Positions 44,055-52,663 of a DNA stretch of 64,000 nt are shown here, piece after piece. Position numbers and translations under genes: made by a program. The notes beneath the pieces are model-generated. The model did not search any database. It had not been told where the DNA came from and saw only the letters and a program-made list of their open reading frames with translations. The stretch's first letter is position 1. Each line of letters opens with the position of its first letter. The stretch is taken from NCBI RefSeq assembly GCF_002160025.1, contig NZ_NFJU01000012.1, positions 1 to 64,000 of the forward strand, in the 5' to 3' direction. The stretch comes from Anaeromassilibacillus sp. An200. GTDB taxonomy: Bacteria; Bacillota; Clostridia; Oscillospirales; Acutalibacteraceae.

Positions 44055-45506
44055 ATGAAAAAGCTGTCCAATCAAATTATGCTGATCACCTACAGCGATT
44101 CCATCGGAAAGAATATCTCGGAGCTTCAGGAGCTCCTTACCAAATATGTAGGAAATGCCATCGGCGGCATCCATCTGCTGCCGTTCTTCCCTTCATCCGG
44201 CGATCGCGGCTTCGCTCCCATGACCTATCACGAGGTGGATCCGGCCTTTGGTACCTGGAAGGATGTGGAGGGCCTTGCCGACCGGTATTACCTGATGACG
44301 GACTATATGATCAACCACATTTCCGCTCAGAGCAGCTACTTCCGTGATTTCCTTGCCCGCAAAGACGAGTCCCCCTGGCACGATCTATTCATCCGCTACA
44401 AGGATTTCTGGGAGGGCGGCGAGCCGACCGAGGAGCAGGTGGACGCGATCTATAAGCGCAAGCCCCGCGCCCCGTATGTGGAAGCCCACTTTGCGGACGG
44501 CACATCCGAAAAGGTGTGGTGCACCTTCGGCGAGGAGCAGATCGACATCAACTGCCCCTCTGAGACGGGCAAGCAGTTCCTGCGGGACAACCTTGCCGAG
44601 CTGACAAAGCACGGCGTTTCCGTCATCCGTCTGGACGCCTTCGCCTACGCGACAAAGCGCGCCGGCACCTCCTGCTTCTTCCTGGAGCCGGAGGTCTGGG
44701 GCCTGCTTGACGAGGTCATGGATATCCTGCGCCCCTCCGGCGCGACGATCCTGCCGGAGATCCACGAGCATTATTCCATGCCCCTCAAGCTCGCGGAAAA
44801 AGGCTACTGGGTCTATGACTTCCAGCTTCCCATGCTGCTGATCAACGCGCTTTACTATGGACAGTCCCAGTATCTCAAGCACTGGCTTACCATCTGCCCG
44901 AGAAAGCAGTTCACCACACTCGACACGCACGACGGCATCGGCGTGGTGGACGTGCGCGGCCTGCTCCCGGACGAGGAGATCGACCGCACCAAGGAGGACA
45001 TCTTCCAGTTCGGCGCGAACGTGAAAAAGGTCTACAACACCGCCCTGTACAACAATCTGGATATCTACCAGGTCAACTGCACCTACTATTCCGCGCTGGG
45101 TGACGATGACAACGCCTATCTGGCCGCCCGTGCCGTGCAGTTTTTCGCTCCCGGCATCCCGCAGGTGTACTATGTGGGCATGTTCGCGGGCCGCAACGAC
45201 ATCGAGCTGCTCGAGAGCACCAAGGAGGGCCGCAACATCAACCGCCACTACTACACCGCCGAAGAGGTCGCCGCCGAGGTGGAGCGCCCTGTGGTGAAGA
45301 AGCTGCTGGATATGATGAAATTCCGCAACGAGTGCCCGGCCTTTGACGGCTCCTTTGAGCTGCTGCCCTGCGCGGACGACTCGCTGCACATCCGCCGTCA
45401 GAACGGCAATGCCGTCGCGGAGCTCAAGGTGAACTTCAAGACGAAGTCTTATGAGATTTTCGCCGGTGAAAACGGCGATTTAAAGCTGGTGGACGCCGGT
45501 CTGTAA
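44055..45506 (+). CDS. gtfA: Sucrose phosphorylase-type GH13 enzyme
   Basis: 483-residue GH13_18 enzyme. Such enzymes split sucrose with phosphate to glucose-1-phosphate and fructose; nearby members use glucosylglycerate or related substrates. The start NQIMLITYSDSIGKNISEL and GGIHLLPFFPSSGDRGFAP are typical of sucrose phosphorylases; the nucleophile is D194 (VIRLDAFAYA), the acid E235 (ILPEIHEHY), and the transition-state Asp lies in TTLDTHDGIGVVD. Glucose-1-phosphate would feed GlgC directly and fructose the PfkB kinase. Own promoter and terminator. Confidence 0.9.
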   Translation: MKKLSNQIMLITYSDSIGKNISELQELLTKYVGNAIGGIHLLPFFPSSGDRGFAPMTYHEVDPAFGTWKDVEGLADRYYLMTDYMINHISAQSSYFRDFLARKDESPWHDLFIRYKDFWEGGEPTEEQVDAIYKRKPRAPYVEAHFADGTSEKVWCTFGEEQIDINCPSETGKQFLRDNLAELTKHGVSVIRLDAFAYATKRAGTSCFFLEPEVWGLLDEVMDILRPSGATILPEIHEHYSMPLKLAEKGYWVYDFQLPMLLINALYYGQSQYLKHWLTICPRKQFTTLDTHDGIGVVDVRGLLPDEEIDRTKEDIFQFGANVKKVYNTALYNNLDIYQVNCTYYSALGDDDNAYLAARAVQFFAPGIPQVYYVGMFAGRNDIELLESTKEGRNINRHYYTAEEVAAEVERPVVKKLLDMMKFRNECPAFDGSFELLPCADDSLHIRRQNGNAVAELKVNFKTKSYEIFAGENGDLKLVDAGL

Positions 45507-45518
45507 GAGAGAACCTTC

Positions 45519-45566
45519 CGCGCCCGCTCTTTCGGGATTTACCCCGACAAGAGCGGGCGCGTTTTT
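45519..45566 (+). terminator. Terminator after sucrose phosphorylase
   Basis: CGCGCCCGCTCTT (45519-45531) pairs with AAGAGCGGGCGCG (45549-45561), followed by TTTTT. Confidence 0.85.
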
Positions 45567-45613
45567 GTCTGTGGCGAGAAATCTAAAATTTCCTTAAAAA
45601 AACCGGGATCGGT

Positions 45614-45642
45614 TTGACAAGCGATCCGCCCTCCTTTACAAT
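45614..45642 (+). promoter_or_regulatory. Promoter of the AAA+/DUF4157 unit
   Basis: TTGACA (45614-45619), 17-bp spacer, TACAAT (45637-45642): near-consensus, so the unit is probably expressed without special activators. Confidence 0.8.
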
Positions 45643-45674
45643 AAAGGTAAGACAAAACGAGGGAGGGACGCGAT

Positions 45675-47741
45675 TTGAAACGATTGGCCGCTTTGGCGGC
45701 GCTGCGCCTCTCCCTGTATCTCAAGGGGCGCGTGGACAGCGCTTTTTTCGCGCGCTACAGCCGCCTGATTTCCCCGGATGTGACGCGGGAGGAGATTGAC
45801 TCCTGCCCGCAGGAGCCGGAGGAGCTGTTTTCCGACGATCCTCCCCTTGCATCCCGCTGGCGCAGGCTGTTTGACCTGTGCGGCGGCAATCCCATCGCGC
45901 TCACGGCGATCCAGCTTGCGCTGCTCATTGAGATGGACGAGCGCGCGCTGTCTCTTCTGCGGGAAGCCTTCGGACAGCCGCAGGGCGCGCTGACGATCGA
46001 GATTGCCGCGCGCGTTGCCTGCCCGGGCATGGAGAGCATTGAGGATCTCCCCGCGGTGCGCCGCGCGTTTGACTGTGTGGAGCTGCTCTTGCAGGCGCAG
46101 CCGGACGCGTCCGGCTTTCTGCGATCCCCGTTTGCTCCGGATGGGCGGCTTGCCGCTTGGCTCTCCGGCGACGATCGGCCGGACTACGCCCTGCGCCACC
46201 TCTGCACGCTCTTTTCCCCCCGGACGGAACCCGCCCCCGCCTTCTGCCGCCTGCGCGAGGATGCGGAGAGGGCGGCGGATCTGCTCTCCCGCACAGATGG
46301 CCTTTCCCTTCTGCATATTTCCGGCGAACCGACAAGCGGACGGCGCTTCCTGGTGCGGGAAACGGCCCGCCTGCTCGATCGCGAGGTGCTCTTTGTGCCC
46401 TATGGGGAAATCAGCGAGCACAACCGCCTTCTGGCGGCCCCCTGGCGGCGCATTCTGCGCGAGCTGCTTCTCTCGGACCGTCTGCTGTGCCTGTGCGGCA
46501 TGGAGCAGGAGGCTGAGGATCGCTCCGGCGTATTACCCGCGCAGCTTCGGATCCTGGAACGCGACCTGCGCCCCTTCGGCCGCCCCGCTTTCCTGACCAC
46601 GGGGGAAACCGTGCGTGTGATCCCCTTTGTCTCCTGCTTCGTGCATGCCGTCCCGATCCGTGCCTGCTCCATGCGGGACAGCGAAGCCCTCTGGCAGGCG
46701 CTCGCGCGGGAGCGCCTGGGAACGGACGAGGGCCTGCCAGCGCGTGAGCTGGCCGGGAAAATGACGCTCACCGCCGGGCAGATCGACCGCATTCTCTCCC
46801 TGCTCGCGCGGACGCATCCCGATGGGCCGTGGGACGCGAAGGAGATCTTCCGCCTGTGCTACCAGGTGCTGGACGATGGGCGTTATCAGAACATCCGCTT
46901 TGTGGAGAAAACCTTCTCCTGGGACGATTTGCAGCTGGAACCGTACCAGAAGGAAACGCTTCAGGCTATCTGCGCGCAGGTCGAGCACCAGGGACAGGTG
47001 CTCGACGACTGGGGACTGCGGGCGAAATACCCGTACGGGCGATGCGTGTCCGCCCTTTTCTCCGGCCCGCCCGGCACGGGAAAGACGATGGCCGCGCAGG
47101 TACTGGCCGCCGCTCTTGGACTGGAACTCTATAAGATCGACCTGAGCCAGGTTGTGGACAAATATATCGGCGAAACGGAAAAACGGCTGCGCGAGGTGTT
47201 CGACCGCGCCGAAAAGAGCAATATGATTTTGTTTTTCGACGAGGCGGACGCGCTGCTCGGCAAGCGCAGCGAGGTGAAGGACGCGAAGGACAAATACGCC
47301 AACACCGAGGTCGCGTACCTGCTCCAACGCATGGAGGAGTATTCCGGCATCGTGCTCATGGCGACAAACCTTGCCGCAAACATTGACAGCGCGTTTGTGC
47401 GCCGCTTCCGCTACCACGTTTCCTTCACTCTCCCGGGCAAGGAGCTGCGCCTGCGGCTGTGGCGCTCCGTTCTGCCCGCGTCCGTCCCGCAGAAGGGAAT
47501 CGACTTCTCCTATCTGGCGGAGCGGTTTGAGCTTCCCGGCTCCCAGATCAAGAACATTGCCCTGAACGCCTGCTACCGGGCCGCGGCAGACGGCGGCGCG
47601 CTCACCATGCGCCACCTCGTCGAAGCCGTTTTCCTCGAGCGGCAGAAGGAGGGCAAGGTCATGCTGGCCGGGGAATTCGGGGAATACGGGAACCTGCTGT
47701 ACGATCTGCTCGAACGCAGGCAGCCCGACACGGAAACCTGA
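45675..47741 (+). CDS. AAA+ ATPase of the contractile-injection-system type
   Basis: 688 residues. Residues 1-400 hold a helical N-terminal part and a degenerate first ATPase-like region (LLHISGEPTSGRRFLVRET, lacking a true Walker A). Residues 415-640 are a full AAA+ domain: Walker A GPPGTGKT (464-471), LYKIDLSQVVDKYIGETEKRL, Walker B ILFFDEADALLG (518-529), GKRSEVKDAKDKYAN and arginine finger FVRRF. This sequence style is that of the ATPase encoded in extracellular contractile injection system loci (Afp15/PVC15-like). TTG start with GGAGG. A DUF4157 gene follows 95 bp later; no sheath, tube or baseplate genes are present. Confidence 0.88.
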   Translation: MKRLAALAALRLSLYLKGRVDSAFFARYSRLISPDVTREEIDSCPQEPEELFSDDPPLASRWRRLFDLCGGNPIALTAIQLALLIEMDERALSLLREAFGQPQGALTIEIAARVACPGMESIEDLPAVRRAFDCVELLLQAQPDASGFLRSPFAPDGRLAAWLSGDDRPDYALRHLCTLFSPRTEPAPAFCRLREDAERAADLLSRTDGLSLLHISGEPTSGRRFLVRETARLLDREVLFVPYGEISEHNRLLAAPWRRILRELLLSDRLLCLCGMEQEAEDRSGVLPAQLRILERDLRPFGRPAFLTTGETVRVIPFVSCFVHAVPIRACSMRDSEALWQALARERLGTDEGLPARELAGKMTLTAGQIDRILSLLARTHPDGPWDAKEIFRLCYQVLDDGRYQNIRFVEKTFSWDDLQLEPYQKETLQAICAQVEHQGQVLDDWGLRAKYPYGRCVSALFSGPPGTGKTMAAQVLAAALGLELYKIDLSQVVDKYIGETEKRLREVFDRAEKSNMILFFDEADALLGKRSEVKDAKDKYANTEVAYLLQRMEEYSGIVLMATNLAANIDSAFVRRFRYHVSFTLPGKELRLRLWRSVLPASVPQKGIDFSYLAERFELPGSQIKNIALNACYRAAADGGALTMRHLVEAVFLERQKEGKVMLAGEFGEYGNLLYDLLERRQPDTET

Positions 47742-47836
47742 TCTCCATCCATTTTTTCAGACAAACGGCCGGAAATGCGGCAGACGGCAAAGCCCGTTCC
47801 GCCCTTCCGGATTCCGATAGAACAGGAGGCAAAACG

Positions 47837-49075
47837 ATGAGCAAAAAGCTGCTTCAAAATCTCGGCGCGGAACGCGAAGCAAACGAGGTTGCGTCCCGCT
47901 TCATGGACAGCACCGACGTTGTGGGCGATATGTCGCGCGCGTTCGGGCATGATTTTTCCCAGGTCAACATCCACACCGACGAATCCGCCGCCCAGCGTGT
48001 GGAGGGGACGGGAGCCGACGCTTTCGCCCAGGGCAATGATATTTTCTTCGGCCGGGGCGTATTCCAGAAGGACGATCCCGCCAGCCGCGGCCTTTTGGCA
48101 CACGAGCTGACCCACACCATGCAGCAGTCCGGCGGGGAGGGCGTGCATGAGAGTGCGCCGCAGGGCGAAATGCAGGGAGGCCTGATCGACTGGTTCCGCA
48201 AAAAATTCGGCAAAAAGAAGCAGCCGATGAACATTTCCGCCCCTCTCTCCGTGCAGGCGGACACCTCGCCGGAGGCCGTCGCTTATCAGAAGGCCATGCG
48301 CGGCGCGACAATGGACGCGTCCAGCATCCCAAACCGTCTGGAGCAGGCGCAGCCGGGCCAGCTGGGCGGTGCAGATGCGTTCCAGAATCTTCAGGATGTG
48401 TTCGCGGCCAATGACACCATCGCCGCCTCCAACCGATCACTGGCTTTGACGGGCAAAAAGAGCGACGCTTTGGTCAATTTGAAATTTCGCACTTCTGAAA
48501 CCCAAGAAGCAAAGGCAAACAAAGCGTATCAGGGAGATCTCCTTTCCGGCTTTTTCAGCAATGTTCCACAGTATTTTCATAATCTGGAAAACGGCGGAAT
48601 GGATCTGCGATACGCCATGAATGGCACCCAAAAAGAGATGATTGCGGGTTCTCCCGGCGCTTTCAATTACGGGGGAAAGATCGATCAGATCCAGGACGAT
48701 CTGTTTACCATGCTGGCTCCGTATTTGACGAGCGATCAGGGGATTGAATATTTTCAGAACATGACGAATCTGATTCAGGGCGCGGATGTATTTGGAGGAG
48801 ACCAATCTGCCGCGCTGGATTATATGATGAAAACCGTCCTCACGACAGCCGGCAGCTCCTTTACCCGGATCGGGGCACAGAAAGATACCTACGAGCATGG
48901 CGCAGAGGCAGCCAAAGCAGCCCAGGAGGCCATGCGTACGCTGCTCTTCCTGCCGAGTCTCTCGGCGCAGAGCACGGATTACAAGCAGGCGCTGACGCCG
49001 CAGATGCGTGCTCTTGTCGAAAAATATGAAGCGCTGATACAGGAAATCCAACAGAAAATGGCGCAGAGAGCATAA
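47837..49075 (+). CDS. DUF4157-domain protein, putative injected effector
   Basis: 412 residues. Residues about 15-100 form DUF4157, a zinc-metallopeptidase-like domain: AFGHDFSQVNIHTDESAAQ, then the HExxH site LLAHELTHTMQQ (HELTH at 89-93). Residues 100-140 are a basic linker (WFRKKFGKKKQ). The remaining 270 residues are helical and I do not recognise them. DUF4157 is known as a recurring part of proteins in contractile injection system loci, so the C-terminal part may be a toxin or cargo. The GC content drops visibly after about 48,440, suggesting the two halves have different histories. Followed by a strong terminator. Confidence 0.83.
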   Translation: MSKKLLQNLGAEREANEVASRFMDSTDVVGDMSRAFGHDFSQVNIHTDESAAQRVEGTGADAFAQGNDIFFGRGVFQKDDPASRGLLAHELTHTMQQSGGEGVHESAPQGEMQGGLIDWFRKKFGKKKQPMNISAPLSVQADTSPEAVAYQKAMRGATMDASSIPNRLEQAQPGQLGGADAFQNLQDVFAANDTIAASNRSLALTGKKSDALVNLKFRTSETQEAKANKAYQGDLLSGFFSNVPQYFHNLENGGMDLRYAMNGTQKEMIAGSPGAFNYGGKIDQIQDDLFTMLAPYLTSDQGIEYFQNMTNLIQGADVFGGDQSAALDYMMKTVLTTAGSSFTRIGAQKDTYEHGAEAAKAAQEAMRTLLFLPSLSAQSTDYKQALTPQMRALVEKYEALIQEIQQKMAQRA

Positions 49076-49094
49076 TGTTTTCTTTTTATAGCAA

Positions 49095-49133
49095 AACGGA
49101 GCCCACCGGTTTTCCCCGGTGGGCTCCGTTTTT
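49095..49133. terminator. Bidirectional terminator
   Basis: AACGGAGCCCACCGG (49095-49109) pairs perfectly with CCGGTGGGCTCCGTT (49116-49130) with T-runs on both strands; serves the DUF4157 unit and the convergent sugar ABC operon. Confidence 0.88.
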
Positions 49134-50808
49134 ACACTTTTTCCAGTACGTCAAACACGGCTTCCCGCAGCGCGAGCAGATACGATGCGAAAGCGGGATA
49201 CTGCGTATAGCTCATGGACTCCATTCCGGCGTTTTCCAGAACCAGACGCTCCACCGCCTCGCGTCCCGCTTGCGCTTCCAGCGTCTGCAAGGCGCGCAGG
49301 TCCGTCAGACCCTCGCTCTGCACCTCCGCACGCAGAGAGGTCAGCGGCTCGCCGCCCGGGCCGGGATAGACCAGGAAAGCATCCCCGGAGGGGAACGCGT
49401 AATCGCAGTGCGTGACGGCGAAGGGATCCGTCAGTTTACGGGAGAACTGCGTGTAGTAGAAATTATACCCCCATTGCAGGAAGCCCTTCACACCGGTGAG
49501 GTACATCAGCACGCCCATGATGCGGTTGCGCGCGCTTGGCATGGCAAAGAAGCGGTTCGGCACCAGCTTCCCCTGTGAGCAGCAATAGTACACCCACACA
49601 TCCTTCACGCCCGCGTCCAGGAACGGCTGGATGTGGTCGCTCGCGCAGACCGGCTGCTCCACCACACCGCGCCGGTAAAATTCCAGGCTGCTGAGCGCGT
49701 CGATCATCTGACAGCCGTCCAGCAGTCCCTCCGTCTGGCGTTTTGCGGCCAGGTAACCCTCCAGATCGGCTTCTCCCGGCTCGTCCGAGATGTGGAAGAA
49801 CACATGCTCTCTGTCGTAGCCAAGGCGCTCCAGCTCCGCGCGGAGAGCGGGCAGGAAAGCTTCCAGGAAGGCGCGGTAGCGCGGATCGGTCGCGGGCACG
49901 TCCCAGCCGAAGATACGCTTTTCCTCACCGTCGACAGTGGCCACAATCTTCGGCGTGGCCTTCGCGCCCCACTGGGTGAACAGGTGCGCGATTTCCAGCG
50001 AATGAATCCCGCTGCCCCGGCAGATGCCTGCCCAGCGCGCAAGATCCGTGAAATCAAAGGAATACTTTCCGCCGTCCAGCCGGATTTTCACCAGCTGCAT
50101 CGTGGGACGTTCACCGCCCACCAGCGTATCGAGCGGCGGGGTGAACACCGGCGTCAGCAGAAGGTTGATCCCGTGGCGCTCCCCGGCCTGCCGGATAAAG
50201 CTTTCCAGGATGTTCCAGTGCGCCTCGCTCAGCGGCTCCACACCGTAATACGAAGCAAGGCAATCGCCGTGGAACCACTCCGTGTGCAGCAGCTTCTGCG
50301 GCGCAAGGCGTGCTTTTCCGACACGCAGACAGAAATGCAGGCAGGCTTCGTCGTGAAACGCGCTGTTTTGCGGGTCGGGTGTGACATGGATTTTCACCTC
50401 ATAGCTGCCCGGCAGCGCATCCTGCGGCACGGGAAGGGAAATCCACACGCTGCGGTACTGGCGCGGCACAGGCCGCAAAACATTCCCTTCCAGCGGACGC
50501 AGCAGATCCGGGAACAGGCCCGGATCGCGCGTGAGGTAATTCGGATCGCCCTCCGAGGACTCCCAGCACGGGAAATCCGAGGGCACCAGCTCCACGCGGT
50601 ACAGCTCCGGCTCCCCCGGCGCGCCCTCCACCGAGACGGTAAAGCGCTGCATCAGGGATCCACCATCCCCGCCCTCACTCCGGTACACGAGCTGCACAGC
50701 CGCCCGTGTGCCGCGCCATGCAGAGAGCGTCCCGGCAAACGGCTCCGGGCGTTTCCCGGGAAATACCTTTTCCAACGAGGACGCAAGGAAAAATTCGACT
50801 CCTGGCAT
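49132..50808 (-). CDS. DUF4091-domain glycoside-hydrolase-like protein
   Basis: 558 residues, no signal peptide, so probably cytoplasmic. A beta-sandwich N-terminal region (about 1-170) precedes a TIM-barrel-like part with FFHISDEPGEADLEGYLAAK (likely acid Asp-Glu pair) and a C-terminal stretch GVLMYLTGVKGFLQWGYNFYYTQFS followed by FLVYPGPGGEPLTSLRAEVQSEGLTDLRAL, which is the DUF4091 signature. Last gene of the sugar ABC operon, so it should act on the imported oligosaccharide. Start at 50808 by GAGGAG ribosome site. Substrate unknown. Confidence 0.85.
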   Translation of the reverse strand: MPGVEFFLASSLEKVFPGKRPEPFAGTLSAWRGTRAAVQLVYRSEGGDGGSLMQRFTVSVEGAPGEPELYRVELVPSDFPCWESSEGDPNYLTRDPGLFPDLLRPLEGNVLRPVPRQYRSVWISLPVPQDALPGSYEVKIHVTPDPQNSAFHDEACLHFCLRVGKARLAPQKLLHTEWFHGDCLASYYGVEPLSEAHWNILESFIRQAGERHGINLLLTPVFTPPLDTLVGGERPTMQLVKIRLDGGKYSFDFTDLARWAGICRGSGIHSLEIAHLFTQWGAKATPKIVATVDGEEKRIFGWDVPATDPRYRAFLEAFLPALRAELERLGYDREHVFFHISDEPGEADLEGYLAAKRQTEGLLDGCQMIDALSSLEFYRRGVVEQPVCASDHIQPFLDAGVKDVWVYYCCSQGKLVPNRFFAMPSARNRIMGVLMYLTGVKGFLQWGYNFYYTQFSRKLTDPFAVTHCDYAFPSGDAFLVYPGPGGEPLTSLRAEVQSEGLTDLRALQTLEAQAGREAVERLVLENAGMESMSYTQYPAFASYLLALREAVFDVLEKV

Positions 50809-50871
50809 ACAAAACTCCTCCTGTCCCACCGCATACAGCGGCGGCAAACTATGCCTGCTTTCGCGCAGGCG

Positions 50872-51687
50872 TTACCCCTTGATTCCCGAGAGCGCAATCC
50901 CCTCCACAAACTGCTTTTGCAGGAAGATATACAGGATAAACGGAGGCAGAAACGCGATCATCGATCCGGCCATCACAAGCCCGTAGTTCGTGGAATAGTT
51001 CCCCTTGAGCGCCGAGATCGCCAGTGTCAGCGTGTGCATATTCTGGTTGGTGCAGATCACAAGCGGCCACAGAAAATCGTTCCAGCTTGTGATGAAGGTA
51101 AACACCGTCAGAGAGATAATCACGGGACGGATCAGGGGGATTACCACGGAACGGAACACACGAATCTCCCCGCATCCATCGATGCGCGCGGCTTCAATCA
51201 GCTCGTCGGGAACGTTCTCCATAAACTGGCGCATCAGAAACACACCGAATGCGTTGAGAATCGGCAGCATCAGGGCAATGTGCGTATTGATCAGGTTCAG
51301 ACTGCGGATAATGATGAAAACGGGAATCAGCGTAACCTGGCTGGGAACTACCAGCGTGGCCAGATACACCGCGAACACCTTGTCTCTTCCCGGCCAGCGC
51401 TTCTTCGTGAAGCCATACGCCGCCATCGAGCAGATCAGAATATTCAGGATGCAGGATCCGCCCGTGACAATCAGACTGTTCGCAAAATTACGTGCAATAT
51501 TCAGGTTGCGAAAGACCGAGATATAGTTTCTCAGATCAAAGCTTTCCCCCGCAAAATTCAGATTCAGCGTCGTTTTCTGCGTCAGGGAAACCGCCGCCAT
51601 GAAAAGGAAGGGCGTCAGCGCCGACAGGGCAAAGATCAGCAGGAAGAACCCTGCCAAAACGGACACCGCTCTGCGTTTTCTGGTCAT
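50872..51687 (-). CDS. Carbohydrate ABC transporter permease, MalG type
   Basis: 271-residue inner-membrane permease with six helices. The EAA loop, EAARIDGCGEIRVFRSVVIPLIRP, couples to the ATPase. Typical short MalG-like C-terminus ending EGIALSGIKG. It pairs with the permease encoded just upstream (4 bp gap). No ATPase is encoded in the operon, so a shared MsmK/UgpC-type ATPase elsewhere is expected. Confidence 0.94.
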   Translation of the reverse strand: MTRKRRAVSVLAGFFLLIFALSALTPFLFMAAVSLTQKTTLNLNFAGESFDLRNYISVFRNLNIARNFANSLIVTGGSCILNILICSMAAYGFTKKRWPGRDKVFAVYLATLVVPSQVTLIPVFIIIRSLNLINTHIALMLPILNAFGVFLMRQFMENVPDELIEAARIDGCGEIRVFRSVVIPLIRPVIISLTVFTFITSWNDFLWPLVICTNQNMHTLTLAISALKGNYSTNYGLVMAGSMIAFLPPFILYIFLQKQFVEGIALSGIKG

Positions 51688-51691
51688 CTGT

Positions 51692-52573
51692 TTATTTCGC
51701 CCCTTTCTTCGACTCCTGCAAAAACAGCTTTTGCAGGGCGTTGATCAGAAGGACGAACACAAACATCAGCATGGCCACACTGCTGGCATACCCCATATTG
51801 TACTCTTTAAACGCGGCGTTGTAAATGGTCAGCACCAGCGTCTGCGTGGAGGTACCGGGGCCGCCGCCCGTCATGTTGTACACAAGATCAAACACCTGGA
51901 ACGACCAGATCGTTCCCAGCGTTACCACCAGATACGTCACACTTTTGAGACCCGGCAGCGTGATGAACCAGAACCGCTGAACCGCGTTCGCCCCATCCAC
52001 CTCCGCCGCCTCATAATGGCTGCGCGGAATATCCATGATCCCCGCATAGTAGATCACGAGAAAATACCCGACGTTTTTCCACACACTGACCAGGCAGATG
52101 GAGAACATCGCCGTCTGTTTTCCGCCGATCCAGTTGACGGGCGGGATTCCGAACACGCCAAGCATCTCATTGATCAGGCCGCGCGGGTTCAGCAGGAACG
52201 ACCACAGCGTTCCCACCAGAATCGCGGAAGCGATCACCGGCACAAAGAGCGAGCTTTTAACGAAACCGCCGAACCGCCCGCGGAACAGCTCCGCCAGCAC
52301 CGCCGCAATGATCAGCGAAAGGATGGTCTGCACCGGGACTGTCCCAAGCGTAAAGACGACGGTATTGATGAGGGACGCCTTGACATAGGGGTCCGACACC
52401 ATTCTTACATAGTTGTCCAATCCAACCCACTGCGGCGCCTGCATCATGTTATACTTTGTAAAACTGAAATAGGCGCTCATGAGGATCGGCACAACAGAGA
52501 AAACCAGAATCAGGATCAGGCTCGGGAGAATATATAGGATCCCCTGCACTGCTTCCTTTTTGCGGTTGAGCAT
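51692..52573 (-). CDS. Carbohydrate ABC transporter permease, MalF/UgpA type
   Basis: 293-residue permease with six helices and the EAA loop YEAAEVDGANAVQRFWFITLPGLK. Starts MLNRKKEAVQGILYILPSL at 52573, after GGAGG; a longer frame lacks a ribosome site. Forms the membrane channel with the second permease and takes sugar from the lipoprotein encoded upstream. Confidence 0.94.
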   Translation of the reverse strand: MLNRKKEAVQGILYILPSLILILVFSVVPILMSAYFSFTKYNMMQAPQWVGLDNYVRMVSDPYVKASLINTVVFTLGTVPVQTILSLIIAAVLAELFRGRFGGFVKSSLFVPVIASAILVGTLWSFLLNPRGLINEMLGVFGIPPVNWIGGKQTAMFSICLVSVWKNVGYFLVIYYAGIMDIPRSHYEAAEVDGANAVQRFWFITLPGLKSVTYLVVTLGTIWSFQVFDLVYNMTGGGPGTSTQTLVLTIYNAAFKEYNMGYASSVAMLMFVFVLLINALQKLFLQESKKGAK

Positions 52574-52663
52574 TCCTTTTCCTCCTCCCTTGCTTGAAAG
52601 CCCGCACAGGCAGGCGACCATGCGCCTGCCTGCACCGGTTTACGCTTGATTCAGCTCGTTTGA

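Noticed and set aside
45614-49130. Prophage or complete injection-system locus
   Set aside because: No tail, sheath, tube, baseplate, portal or integrase genes are present on either side; neighbours are metabolic.
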